The notes beneath the pieces are model-generated. The model had not been told where the DNA came from, ran no database searches, and was given only the letters and a program-made list of their open reading frames with translations. A stretch of DNA of 64,000 bases. Origin: Stenotrophomonas sp. YIM B06876 (GTDB lineage Bacteria > Pseudomonadota > Gammaproteobacteria > Xanthomonadales > Xanthomonadaceae). The translations under genes and the position numbers were made by a program. The stretch covers positions 1 to 64,000 of the forward strand of contig NZ_JAUJUJ010000010.1 in the NCBI RefSeq assembly GCF_030711595.1. Direction: 5' to 3'. Shown here one piece after another: positions 21,723 to 30,473 of this stretch. Numbering within the stretch: position 1 is the first letter of the stretch; every line of letters starts with the position of its first letter.

Positions 21723-23411
21723 GTGAAACCCCAACTCCGCGCCCTGATCGGCCAAGGCATCGAAGCCTTGCGCGCCAACGGCAGCCTGCCTGCCGACACC
21801 CTGCCGCCGGACTTCGTGGTCGAACGGCCCAAGACCCGTGAGCACGGCGACTTCGCCACCAACGCCGCGATGCTGCTGGCCAAGGCGGCGCGCAGCAATC
21901 CGCGCGCACTGGCCCAGGCGCTGGTCGCCGCGTTGCCCGCCAGCGACGACATCACCCAGGTAGAGATCGCCGGCCCGGGCTTCATCAATTTCCATCTCTC
22001 GCCCCACGCCTATCAGCGTGAAATCGCCACGGTCATCAAGGTAGGCGCCGATTACGGCCGCAACCTGGCCGGCAATGGCCGCACCGTGGGCGTGGAATAC
22101 GTCTCGGCCAATCCGACCGGGCCGCTGCATGTCGGCCACGGTCGCGCGGCCGCCATCGGTGACTGCCTGGCGCGCCTGCTGGAAATGAACGGCTGGAACA
22201 CCAAGCGCGAGTACTACTACAACGATGCCGGGGTGCAGATTGAAAATCTCGCCCTGTCGGTACAGGCGCGGGCCCAGGGCCTGCAGCCGGACGACGCCGG
22301 CTGGCCGGAGTCGGGCTACCGCGGCGACTACATCGCTGAAGTGGCACGCGCGTATCTGGCAGGTGAGTCGGTGGATCTGGAAGGCAACGTCGTCATCGGC
22401 GAGCGTGATGCCGGCAATCTCGACGCGATCCGCCGTTTTGCCGTGGCATACCTGCGCAACGAGCAGAACCAGGACCTGGCCGCGTTCGGCGTGGATTTCG
22501 ACATCTACTTCCTGGAAAGCTCGCTGTACAAGGACGGCAAGGTCGAAGAGACCGTCGCCCAGCTCAACGCCGCCGGCCACACCTACGAGGAAGGTGGCGC
22601 GCTGTGGCTGCGTTCGACCGACTTCGGTGACGACAAGGACCGCGTGATGCGCAAGTCCGACGGCAGCTACACCTACTTCCTGCCGGACGTGGCCTACCAC
22701 CTGAGCAAGTGGCAGCGCGGCTACGAGCGTGCGATCACCGAACTGGGGGCCGATCATCACGGCTCGCTGGCGCGCGTGCGCGCCGGCCTGCAGGCGCTGG
22801 ACGTCGGCATTCCCAAGGGCTGGCCGGAATACGTGCTGCACCAGATGGTGACGGTGATGCGCGGCGGCGAGGAAGTGAAGCTGTCCAAGCGTGCCGGCAG
22901 CTACCTGACCCTGCGCGACCTGATCGAGGAAGCCGGGCGCGATGCCACCCGCTGGTTCCTGATCGCGCGCAAGCCCGATTCGCAGCTGACCTTCGATATC
23001 GACCTAGCCCGCCAGCAGAGCAACGACAACCCGGTGTTCTACGTGCAGTACGCGCACGCGCGGGTCTGCTCGCTGCTGCGCCAGGCCCACGAAAAAGGCC
23101 TGGATTACGTGCAGGCCGAGGGGCTGGCCGCGTTGCCGCAGCTCGACGATGCCGCATCGCTGGAGCTGATGAACGAAATTTCGCGTTATCCGGAAGTGGT
23201 CGAAGCCGCCGGCATCGCGCTGGAGCCGCACCAAATCGCGCAGTACCTGCGTGAATTGGCCCACGCTTTCCACACGTGGTATCACGGGACACCGGTGCTG
23301 GTGGACGATGCGGCCGCGCGCAACGCCCGGCTGACCCTGGCCTCGGCCGCTGCGCAGGTGCTGGCCAACGGCCTGGACATCCTGGGCGTGTCGGCTCCGG
23401 AAAAGATGTAA
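21723..23411 (+). CDS. argS: Arginyl-tRNA synthetase
   Basis: Class I enzyme charging tRNA-Arg. The 562-residue protein starts at GTG 21723 with the additional N-terminal domain ([16 protein letters not shown]), then HIGH-type HVGH in [12 protein letters not shown] near residue 136, a KMSK-like region ([10 protein letters not shown]) and the C-terminal helical anticodon domain. A TAAAAT hexamer at 21687-21692 could be its -10, but I see no matching -35. A SPOR-domain gene follows 18 bp later. Confidence 0.97.
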   Translation: MKPQLRALIGQGIEALRANGSLPADTLPPDFVVERPKTREHGDFATNAAMLLAKAARSNPRALAQALVAALPASDDITQVEIAGPGFINFHLSPHAYQREIATVIKVGADYGRNLAGNGRTVGVEYVSANPTGPLHVGHGRAAAIGDCLARLLEMNGWNTKREYYYNDAGVQIENLALSVQARAQGLQPDDAGWPESGYRGDYIAEVARAYLAGESVDLEGNVVIGERDAGNLDAIRRFAVAYLRNEQNQDLAAFGVDFDIYFLESSLYKDGKVEETVAQLNAAGHTYEEGGALWLRSTDFGDDKDRVMRKSDGSYTYFLPDVAYHLSKWQRGYERAITELGADHHGSLARVRAGLQALDVGIPKGWPEYVLHQMVTVMRGGEEVKLSKRAGSYLTLRDLIEEAGRDATRWFLIARKPDSQLTFDIDLARQQSNDNPVFYVQYAHARVCSLLRQAHEKGLDYVQAEGLAALPQLDDAASLELMNEISRYPEVVEAAGIALEPHQIAQYLRELAHAFHTWYHGTPVLVDDAAARNARLTLASAAAQVLANGLDILGVSAPEKM

Positions 23412-23429
23412 GTCGAGGAGATCCCGTAA

Positions 23430-24302
23430 ATGGCAGCACGACGCGGCAAAACCCAGGCACGGCGCAACAGCAACCAGGGCACCCCCGGCTGGGTGTGGCT
23501 GGTGGCCGGTGTGGCCATCGCCGCGGTGGCGTTTCTGGCAGCGCCCAACCTGTTCAAGACCGAGGGTGACGGCTTCCTGCGCGTGGGCCCGCATCCCAAC
23601 CCGGATGCGCAGCCGGCGCCGGTGACCGATGTCGACGTGGATGCGGCGGCGGAACTGCCGCGTCCGGCAGCGCGGGCTGGCAACGACCAAGCCGCGAAAT
23701 CCGCCGCCACCCAGTACGACTTCTACACATTGCTGCCGGGCAAGGAAGTACAGATGTCCGACGCCGAACTGGCCGCCAGCGCCCGCGCCGAGGAACTGCG
23801 CCGCACCCAGCAGGCCGCACGCGGCGGAGAAAGCAGCGAAGCACAGCGCGCGCAGGCCGCACTGGAAGGGCGCCCGCTGCCGGCGGCCCTCCCGGCCGCG
23901 CTGCCGGCAGCGGTCAGCGAAGCCGCGCGCCAGCCGACGCCGGTGCCGGAAACCCCGCCAACGCGCCCGACCCAGGTCGCCAGCGCCACCCCGGTACCGA
24001 CGGTTGCAGCCAGCGAACCCAAGGCGGCATTGACACCGGCGCTGGCGCCGGAAACCGCTGCCAGCGACAACGTGCGCTACATCCTGCAAGCCGGCGCCTT
24101 CGGGGCCTCCGGCGACGCCGAAGCCACCAAGGCCAAGCTGGCCATGATGGGGTTGGCCGCGCGGGTGGAATCGGCGCAGATCAGCGGCAAGACCGTCTAC
24201 CGCGTGCGCATGGGCCCATATGGAACCGCCAGCGAGCTGGCCGAAGCCAAGGCCAAGCTCAATGGCAGCGGCCTGCAGGCCATGGCGATCAAGGCGCAGT
24301 AA
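23430..24302 (+). CDS. SPOR-domain membrane protein, FtsN-like
   Basis: A 290-residue bitopic inner-membrane protein: basic cytoplasmic start, one membrane span (about residues 20-40), a long alanine/proline-rich periplasmic linker and a C-terminal SPOR domain (about 212-288, VRYILQAGAFG ... YRVRMGPYG) that binds denuded peptidoglycan at the septum. The architecture matches FtsN-type division proteins, and SPOR genes follow argS in many Gammaproteobacteria. A strong GAGGAG ribosome-binding site lies before ATG 23430. An intrinsic terminator closes the argS transcript just downstream. Confidence 0.9.
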   Translation: MAARRGKTQARRNSNQGTPGWVWLVAGVAIAAVAFLAAPNLFKTEGDGFLRVGPHPNPDAQPAPVTDVDVDAAAELPRPAARAGNDQAAKSAATQYDFYTLLPGKEVQMSDAELAASARAEELRRTQQAARGGESSEAQRAQAALEGRPLPAALPAALPAAVSEAARQPTPVPETPPTRPTQVASATPVPTVAASEPKAALTPALAPETAASDNVRYILQAGAFGASGDAEATKAKLAMMGLAARVESAQISGKTVYRVRMGPYGTASELAEAKAKLNGSGLQAMAIKAQ

Positions 24303-24330
24303 CCCGCGCCACGCCAATGCTGGACCACGG

Positions 24331-24356
24331 AAAGCCCGGCCCCGCGCCGGGCTTTT
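24331..24356 (+). terminator. Intrinsic terminator of the argS-SPOR transcript
   Basis: Stem GCCCGGC (24334-24340) / GCCGGGC (24346-24352) with loop CCCGC, extended by AAA/TTT pairing on either side and followed by a T-rich tail. Confidence 0.9.
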
Positions 24357-24554
24357 GCTTTTCAAAAAAGCCGCGCGTGGTGGTCGCCTGTTGCCTCCGG
24401 TCCGCCGCTTGATTCCTGCCCCACTGCTGCCGTCTCCTGACGCAACGCAGCGGCCCTGGCCTGACCCTTGGCGAAAGCACACTTCTTCCGCCCCCGGGAA
24501 CCCGTGCCACTGCCCACCCGCCGTGCACAGCACCCGCTTCCTACCCGCGAGCAC

Positions 24555-25200
24555 GCCCCCTTCTCCCTGCGGGATAACCTGCCCGAAAGGCGGATGAGGG
24601 TGACCTGCCACACCGCCCGGCACCACGCCCGCCTTCGCCGTGCAGCTCACCAATGCTTTCTCCCGCCCGAAAGCATCCCCCCTCTTCCACCGGAAACAAC
24701 GCTCCCTTCTCCCTGCGGGAGAAGGTGCCCGAAAGGCGGATGAGGGTGATCTGCCACACCGCCCGGCACCGCGCCCGCCTTCGCCGTGCAGCTCACCAAT
24801 GCCTTCTCCCGCCCGAAAGCATCACCCGTCCTCTGCCACCGGAAACAACGCTCCCTTCTCCCTGCGGGAGAAGGTGCCCGAAAGGCGGATGAGGGTGATC
24901 TGCCACACCGCCCGGCACCGCGCCCGCCTTCGCCGTGCAGCTCACCAATGCCTTCTCCCGCCCGAAAGCATCACCCGTCCTCTGCCACCGGAAACAACGC
25001 TCCCTTCTCCCTGCGGGAGAATGTGCCCGAAAGGCGGATGAGGGTGACCTGCCACACCGCCCGGCACCGCGCCCGCCTTCGCCGTGCAGCTCACCAATGC
25101 CTTCTCCCGCCCGCAAGCATCACCCGTCCTCTGCCACCGGAAACAACGCTCCCTTCTCCCTGCGGGAGAAGGTGCCCGAAGGGCGGATGAGGGCACGCTC
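24555..25200. repeat. Tandem array of a 149-bp unit
   Basis: Five copies of one unit begin at 24555, 24701, 24850, 24999 and 25148. Spacing is 146 bp for the first and exactly 149 bp thereafter; the last copy is cut after about 50 bp. Each unit opens with a hairpin CTTCTCCC-TGC-GGGAGAAG (intact at 24706, 24855 and 25153; mismatched in the first and fourth copies), followed by GCCCGAAAGGCGGATGAGGG. Adjacent copies differ by only a few bases, so the expansion is recent. A more decayed copy may precede it near 24470. The rest of the 1-kb gap (24357-25314) holds no gene that I can support. Confidence 0.95.
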
Positions 25201-25314
25201 TTCGCCCCCGGCACCGCATGCGGTTGCCACGCCACTCCCCCGGCCGGCACTGCGCGATACCCCCGCACGCAATGCAGTGCGAAAATCGGCCATCTGCTCC
25301 CAAGGAATCTACCC

Positions 25315-26067
25315 ATGCCCAAGACCGCCCTCATCACCGGTGCTACCTCCGGCTTCGGCGCCGCCGCCGCCCGCCGTTTCGCCGCCGCCGGCTGGCGCGT
25401 TATTGCCACCGGCCGCCGCGCCGAGCGCCTGCAGCCGCTGGTCAACGAGTTCGGTGCCGACGTGATCCACGCCGCGGTGTTCGACATCCGGGATGCGGCC
25501 GCGATGGACGCCGCCCTGGCCGCGTTGCCGGAGAACTTCCGCCAGATCGACCTGCTGGTGAACAACGCCGGCCTGGCGCAGGGCACCGCGCCGGCGCAGC
25601 GCGCCGACCTGCAGGACTGGCGCACGATGATCGACACCAACGTCACCGCGCTGGTCACGTTGACCCACCGCCTGCTGCCGCAGCTGGTGAAGCGCCGCGG
25701 CGCCATCATCAACATCAGCTCGGTGGCCGGCGTGTATCCGTATCCGGGCGGCAATGCGTATGGCGGCACCAAGGCGTTCGTCAGCCAGTTCTCGCTCGGA
25801 CTGCGTGCGGACCTGCACGGCAGCGGCGTACGCGTGACCACGATCGAACCGGGCATGGCCGAGACCGAGTTCACTCTGGTGCGCACCCACGGCGACCAAG
25901 CCGCCTCGGACAAGCTCTACAGCGGCGCCACCCCGATGACCGCCGAAGACATCGCCGACAGCATCTTCTACGTGGCCACGCTGCCGGCCCATCTGAACAT
26001 CAACCGGCTGGAGATCATGCCCACCAGCCAGTCGTTCGCCGGCTTCCAGGTCGCGCGTGAGAGCTGA
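25315..26067 (+). CDS. Short-chain dehydrogenase/reductase, YdfG-like
   Basis: NADP-type SDR oxidoreductase of 250 residues. The Rossmann motif TGATSGFG lies near the N-terminus, followed by NNAG, catalytic serine in NISSVAG and the YGGTK (YxxxK) active site. The overall layout resembles YdfG, which reduces malonic semialdehyde and oxidises serine and 3-hydroxy acids. An AAGGA ribosome-binding site precedes ATG 25315. An intrinsic terminator follows. It marks the left core-genome border of the accessory island. Confidence 0.9.
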   Translation: MPKTALITGATSGFGAAAARRFAAAGWRVIATGRRAERLQPLVNEFGADVIHAAVFDIRDAAAMDAALAALPENFRQIDLLVNNAGLAQGTAPAQRADLQDWRTMIDTNVTALVTLTHRLLPQLVKRRGAIINISSVAGVYPYPGGNAYGGTKAFVSQFSLGLRADLHGSGVRVTTIEPGMAETEFTLVRTHGDQAASDKLYSGATPMTAEDIADSIFYVATLPAHLNINRLEIMPTSQSFAGFQVARES

Positions 26068-26170
26068 TCCACGTCGGTGAACCAAACGTTCCTGATCTAC
26101 GCCAAACCCTTGGCGCGGCAATAGACGGCACAGAAGCCAGAAGATCCGCTCGCCCCCCCCATCATCATCA

Positions 26171-26200
26171 AGCCCCGGGTACTGCGTCCGGGGCTTTTTT
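26171..26200 (+). terminator. Intrinsic terminator after the SDR gene
   Basis: Stem AGCCCCGG (26171-26178) / CCGGGGCT (26188-26195), 9-base loop, then TTTTT to 26200. Confidence 0.88.
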
Positions 26201-26274
26201 GTACGCGCAGCCTCGCGCAATCGATCCAACGTCCCGCCGCTGCGACGATTCAAGAGTTCGCATGCGCGGCCGCT

Positions 26275-26288
26275 AATGCATATGCATT
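26275..26288. repeat. 14-bp perfect palindrome AATGCATATGCATT
   Basis: An AT-rich perfect palindrome in otherwise GC-rich sequence, 104 bp before the first gene of the island. It could be a regulator site or a trace of insertion; nothing in the sequence decides between these. Confidence 0.6.
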
Positions 26289-26327
26289 GCCATATTTATT
26301 TTGGCAGGGCATCTTCCACACAAGGGG

Positions 26328-26350
26328 GCTTTGTCGAGGATCGACAAAGC
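26328..26350. promoter_or_regulatory. Perfect inverted repeat, candidate WYL-regulator operator
   Basis: Arms GCTTTGTCGA (26328-26337) and TCGACAAAGC (26341-26350) are exact reverse complements, separated by GGA. It ends 41 bp before the ATG of the HEPN gene. WYL regulators of the BrxR/CapW type bind inverted repeats just upstream of the defence operon they head, so this is a natural site for the WYL protein encoded one gene downstream. Binding is inferred. Confidence 0.6.
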
Positions 26351-26391
26351 GTTGCAGCTGTAATCAAGGAAGCAAGGGACTACCTGGCACT

Positions 26392-27144
26392 ATGGATGTT
26401 GCAACCGTAGAAGCGCTGCGCGAGCGGCATCGCGTCGTGCGCGCGAACCAGAACGAGGTGCTTGCTGTCCGCTTGCACCGGGCTATCAGTTGGCTGCACC
26501 GCGCCGGACAGGACAACGGCGATGACGATGCCCGCTTCATCCTGCTATGGATCGCTTTCAACGCCGCTTATGCCGGCGAATTCGACGGCGAGCAGAGCGA
26601 GCGCCAGCGTGTTGCCGACTTCATCTCCCGGCTGGTGGCCGTGGATTCGCAACAGCAACTGCACCGCCTGCTGTTCCAGCAGTTCAGCGGACCGGTGCGC
26701 CTGTTGATCGATAACCGCTACGTGTTCGCCCCCTTCTGGCGTGCATTACGCGATCACGACTCCAGCGATCGTTGGAAACAGCGCTTCGACGCCAGCCGCA
26801 AAGCGGCGATGGATGCCGCGCTCGGCCAGCGCACCGCCGAACTGCTGAGCATCGTGCTGGACCGCCTCTACGTGCTGCGCAACCAGCTCGTGCACGGCGG
26901 CGCCACCTGGAACAGCAGTATCAACCGCGCGCAGTTGCGCGATGGCTGCGCCCTGCTCAGTGCGCTGCTTCCGGCCATGATCAGTCTGATGATGGAAACC
27001 GATGCATTCTCAGACGACGCCATCGCCTATCCGGTGGTTCCGGAGTACTCCACCACGCGAAAAAGCACGGTAGCGGTGGTCAGTACTACCCCTTGTTCGC
27101 AAGGCCCGGCAACCGCGACAGAAACCGTTGCGCCCACTGACTAA
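26392..27144 (+). CDS. HEPN-domain protein, first gene of the Zorya-like cassette
   Basis: A 250-residue, mostly helical protein. RNQLVHG at residues 163-169 supplies the R-x4-H signature of HEPN domains, many of which are ribonucleases in toxin-antitoxin and defence systems. An earlier helix (FILLWIAFNAAY, 49-60) matches the HEPN-like pattern in which an N-terminal helix packs on the active one. ATG 26392 is preferred to the upstream in-frame ATG at 26287 because the latter adds 35 low-complexity residues across the inverted repeat at 26328. Base composition is close to core genes. Whether it is a toxin or part of the same system as the genes downstream is not known. Confidence 0.7.
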   Translation: MDVATVEALRERHRVVRANQNEVLAVRLHRAISWLHRAGQDNGDDDARFILLWIAFNAAYAGEFDGEQSERQRVADFISRLVAVDSQQQLHRLLFQQFSGPVRLLIDNRYVFAPFWRALRDHDSSDRWKQRFDASRKAAMDAALGQRTAELLSIVLDRLYVLRNQLVHGGATWNSSINRAQLRDGCALLSALLPAMISLMMETDAFSDDAIAYPVVPEYSTTRKSTVAVVSTTPCSQGPATATETVAPTD

Positions 27145-27223
27145 CGTCGGTCTCTGCCAATGCCACGCGCCGTCCAGCGCGGCACTTCCTTGCAATACCA
27201 GACTGACTGCCCTTGCCTACGCC

Positions 27224-28246
27224 ATGTCCAACAAAGATCCAAAAGATCCGCTCGTCCGCAACCTCGTTCTGCTTGGTCTGATTCCCCGCTACCCCAAGAG
27301 TGCCTCGGTGCAGGAACTCAAGACAGCACTTGAACAGCGCGGCTTCTCGGTTACCGCCCGTACCCTGCAGCGTGACCTGAGCGAAAAGCTCAGCACCCGC
27401 TTCCCGTTGATCTGCCAGGACGATGGCCAGGCCTTTCGCTGGAGTTTCGACAGCCAGGCGCAGATCACCCTGCCCGCCACCGATACCGCCGCCGCATTGG
27501 CGATGAGCCTGGCCGAAGGCCACCTCAAGCACCTGCTGCCGCCCGGCGTGCTGGCCCTGTTGGAACCGCAGTTCGCCACCGCCCGCAATCACCTGCAGTC
27601 CCTGCAGCACAACCCGCTCACCCGCTGGGCGCAGCGCGTGCGCAGCCTGCCCAATGGCAAGGCGCTGCTACCGGCCAGCGTGAACGGTGATGTATGGGAA
27701 CAGGTGGCCAACGCCCTGCTGGAACAGCGCCAGCTGCAGGTCGACTACCTCAGCCGGGTCAAGGGCGAGGTCAAAACCATGACCCTGCACCCGAAAGGTC
27801 TGGTCTCCCGCGGCCCGGCCAGCTATCTGATCGCCAGCGTCGGCGACTACACCGACCTGCGCCACTTCGCCCTGCACCGCATCCAGCGCGCCGAAGTGTT
27901 GAGCGCCCCGGCGCGTGACGACGACTTCGATATCGACGCCTACCTCCCCACGGCTGCGTTTACGCCCAGGCAGGGCACTGGAATGGTGGAGCTGGTGGCC
28001 GATGTGCACCCCGATACCGCGTGGATATTGCGGGAAACCCCGTTGAGCGAAGACCAAGCTCTGAAGCCCCTTCCGGATACGCAATGGTTGCGACTGACCG
28101 CGAGCGTGGCCGATGACCAAGAAACGCTCTGGTGGGCGTTCGGGTTGGGGGAGCAGATTCTCGTCCGCGAACCAGCTTCCATGCGGGATGTACTGACGGC
28201 ATCGATCCAGCGCACCTTGGCACTGTACGCAACACCCACCTCCTGA
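27224..28246 (+). CDS. WYL-domain transcriptional regulator
   Basis: A 340-residue regulator with an N-terminal winged helix-turn-helix (about 1-60, ...FSVTARTLQRDLSEKL), a WYL domain (about 155-230; KTMTLHPKGLVSRGPASYLIA) and a WCX-type C-terminal region. This is the BrxR/CapW architecture: a repressor that heads phage-defence operons and may sense nucleic-acid or nucleotide ligands. It lies 79 bp after the HEPN gene and 12 bp before the AAA ATPase. Composition is still high-GC, unlike the genes that follow. ATG 27224 is the first start that yields a sensible helix-turn-helix. Confidence 0.85.
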   Translation: MSNKDPKDPLVRNLVLLGLIPRYPKSASVQELKTALEQRGFSVTARTLQRDLSEKLSTRFPLICQDDGQAFRWSFDSQAQITLPATDTAAALAMSLAEGHLKHLLPPGVLALLEPQFATARNHLQSLQHNPLTRWAQRVRSLPNGKALLPASVNGDVWEQVANALLEQRQLQVDYLSRVKGEVKTMTLHPKGLVSRGPASYLIASVGDYTDLRHFALHRIQRAEVLSAPARDDDFDIDAYLPTAAFTPRQGTGMVELVADVHPDTAWILRETPLSEDQALKPLPDTQWLRLTASVADDQETLWWAFGLGEQILVREPASMRDVLTASIQRTLALYATPTS

Positions 28247-28258
28247 CCATCACAGCTC

Positions 28259-29209
28259 ATGCCCAACTCCATGTCCCAGAACGAAGAACAAACTGAGCGC
28301 CTTTTGCAATCGCCCTATGAGGTACGGGATCCGAGAATCACGCTGGAAGGCGACATGGTGCTCGGGCCGGAAACCCGGCGGATGTTCGATGAAGCCATCG
28401 GCGCCATGCGCTACCACAAGATTATCTATTCCGATTGGGGCCTGGGCGCCGTCGACCCAACGGGTCGGAACATGGTCCTAAATTTTTACGGCCCGCCCGG
28501 AACCGGAAAGACTCTCGCTGCCGAGGCCCTGGCTGGCACGCTTCAATGCCCCTTCATTCACATCGGAATTTCCGAAGTGGAAAGCAAGTTCGTCGGTGAA
28601 ACCGCAAAAAACATATCCGTGGCCTTCAAATCCGCTGCAGTGGCTGGCGCGCTGCTGTTCTTCGATGAGGCCGATACCCTGCTCGGCGCCCGCCTGTCAT
28701 CAGTAACCCAAGGCATCGACAACGAAATCAATGCAATGCGCTCCACTCTATTGATAGAGCTGGAAAGGTTCGAAGGCATCGTCGTGTTTGCCACCAACTT
28801 CGCCAACAACTACGACAACGCCTTTGTCAGCCGTATTCGCTATCACATCACGTTCGAACTGCCCGATCTCGATGGCCGCAAGCGGCTTTGGCAACGATTG
28901 ATGGTCCCGGGCATCCCACTAGCCGAAGACCGGGACGCTCTGATCGAACGTGCCGCCGAAGCGTCCAAAGGGCTCTCCGGTCGGGAGCTTCGCACTGTCA
29001 TGCGAACTGCACTTCCCCGCGCATTGGTCGCCAATCCGGAGCAGCCCCAGGTGACCTGGTCGGACTTTGAAGGCGCCATCGCCGATGTACGCAACGCAAA
29101 TCGCAATGTCGGGAAGCAAGCCCACCTTGCCCGCTCTTCCGACGCCGAAATTAATTCCAGCATAAAGCTGCTGGGCCTCTCCAACGCAACCTCCAATAAA
29201 CAAGGCTAA
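28259..29209 (+). CDS. Classical AAA ATPase of the Zorya-like cassette
   Basis: A 316-residue single-module ATPase of the FtsH/spastin-like AAA class. Walker A GPPGTGKT at 78-85, Walker B LLFFDEAD at 132-139, sensor-1 N180 in FATN, and arginines R192 and R194 where the arginine finger is expected; the pore-loop region is around KFVGE (110-114). About 65 residues precede the module; there is no membrane segment or protease domain. ATP-driven remodelling of a partner protein is the family role; the 419-residue protein encoded 4 bp downstream is the obvious candidate. A second in-frame ATG at 28271 is an alternative start. Confidence 0.85.
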   Translation: MPNSMSQNEEQTERLLQSPYEVRDPRITLEGDMVLGPETRRMFDEAIGAMRYHKIIYSDWGLGAVDPTGRNMVLNFYGPPGTGKTLAAEALAGTLQCPFIHIGISEVESKFVGETAKNISVAFKSAAVAGALLFFDEADTLLGARLSSVTQGIDNEINAMRSTLLIELERFEGIVVFATNFANNYDNAFVSRIRYHITFELPDLDGRKRLWQRLMVPGIPLAEDRDALIERAAEASKGLSGRELRTVMRTALPRALVANPEQPQVTWSDFEGAIADVRNANRNVGKQAHLARSSDAEINSSIKLLGLSNATSNKQG

Positions 29210-29213
29210 TGAA

Positions 29214-30473
29214 ATGGGATTTTTCTCGGACCTTTTCGAATCCGTTACCACCGCCGTGGTGTCCACGGTCAAGCGCGTTGCCGCGAAAGCCATCAATTTC
29301 GTCGCGGAAAATGCCGAAAAATTCGTTGGCGAGGTAAAGGAGGTCTGGAAGAAGGTGAAGCCTTATATCGAAAAGGCCCAAGCTCCACTTAAGATGGCGG
29401 CCGCCAGCGTTCCCCACCCGTATGCCAAAGCTGCCCTAACTGCAATTTCCAAGGGTATAGACGCCCTTCTGGCATTGGAAAATTCACCAATCGCAAAGAA
29501 GGTCGGCAGCGCCATTGAGAGTGCAGGGAAGTGGGCAAGGAAAATGGAGGAACAGATCAAGAACGGAGAGGTTCCGTTCTTCACCGCGGAAGAATACGAG
29601 CAAGCCGTTGGCAATCGGGATTCACTGCGTACCGCGGAGGCTGATTCGGCAGGACTTGATGCTCAGCAACGTGCTGGCTTGGAACTGGCAAATGCGCTCA
29701 ACGATCTGGGTATCGCCCAAACCGACCTGCAACACGTCATTGATTCCGAACCGGCCAGCTACGACCACTACTTGCGCCTGCGGGCAACCCAGAAACTTCT
29801 GAGTGCCGTAAAAGGTAAGCTGGTTAAGCAAAAGTCACTGGATGCACTGACGGCTGATGATCAATTTGTCATCCGCACGGCATCCGATCTGATCAAGGCC
29901 AACCCGGAGCTGACTCAAGCCAGTGCGAAACGGCTTGACAGCCTTCTCAACGAAAACCACGGCAAGACATTTCAGTCTTTTGTCCAGGAAGAAATCTGTG
30001 TACTACTGACGCAGCAGGCCAAGGATCTGGGGAAGCAGATCAAGGCACTGGGAGGCGAACAGGACTCCAACAACATTGCCATCACACGTCTGAAAACGGC
30101 GAAGCGAGTGCAGGGTGAGCTGGACGATACCGAAGCGGCACGGCTGGCAAGTCTTGAAGAGACGGTTGCAGCCCAAGAAACCGAATTGAAGACTCTCAGG
30201 ACGGAGAGGCACGACAAGGAAATCTTCGCCAATGCCATGGAAGGTTTCCTGCAGATGCTGGAGAAGAGCGAGGAGCAGCTTTCGGAAGAGGGTCGTGAAT
30301 ATGTCATCGACGATGGCAGTCGCATCGGTGAAATAATCGTGATGGCCGCCCAGAAAAACACCCCCTTCGAGGAACTCTCCGATGAAGAGCAGGAGATCAT
30401 CATTGACTTTTCCAATGTCTTCCGCAAGGAATCCAAGTCCCGCATGGAAAGCGTGATTGAGGTGACAGCATGA
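29214..30473 (+). CDS. Helical protein of unknown function in the Zorya-like cassette
   Basis: A 419-residue protein I do not recognise. Residues 1-60 are repeated amphipathic helices rich in A, V, K and E (MGFFSDLFESVTTAVV...), the kind of sequence that lies on or inserts into membranes. Residues 60-115 are also helical with small residues. From about 130 to 345 it is charged and coiled-coil-like, and the last 60 residues are acidic. No signal peptide, nuclease or NTPase motif is visible. It starts 4 bp after the AAA gene and overlaps the ZorA-like gene by 4 bp, so it is translated as part of one unit. It could be the effector, or the adaptor between ATPase and motor. Confidence 0.75.
   Translation: MGFFSDLFESVTTAVVSTVKRVAAKAINFVAENAEKFVGEVKEVWKKVKPYIEKAQAPLKMAAASVPHPYAKAALTAISKGIDALLALENSPIAKKVGSAIESAGKWARKMEEQIKNGEVPFFTAEEYEQAVGNRDSLRTAEADSAGLDAQQRAGLELANALNDLGIAQTDLQHVIDSEPASYDHYLRLRATQKLLSAVKGKLVKQKSLDALTADDQFVIRTASDLIKANPELTQASAKRLDSLLNENHGKTFQSFVQEEICVLLTQQAKDLGKQIKALGGEQDSNNIAITRLKTAKRVQGELDDTEAARLASLEETVAAQETELKTLRTERHDKEIFANAMEGFLQMLEKSEEQLSEEGREYVIDDGSRIGEIIVMAAQKNTPFEELSDEEQEIIIDFSNVFRKESKSRMESVIEVTA

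Noticed and set aside
24640-25190. Overlapping frames of 80-134 codons running through the tandem repeat array
   Set aside because: The unit is 149 bp, not a multiple of three, so the frame rotates between copies; they exist because the repeat lacks stops. No signal for translation.
26140-27254. 12-bp direct repeat AAGATCCGCTCG (26140-26151 and 27243-27254) as an attachment-site pair
   Set aside because: The second copy lies inside the WYL gene coding region, no integrase is present, and it does not bracket the island.
29214-30473. Colicin- or phasin-like assignment for the 419-residue helical protein
   Set aside because: Only the amphipathic character is shared; no specific motif of either family is visible, so it was left as unknown.
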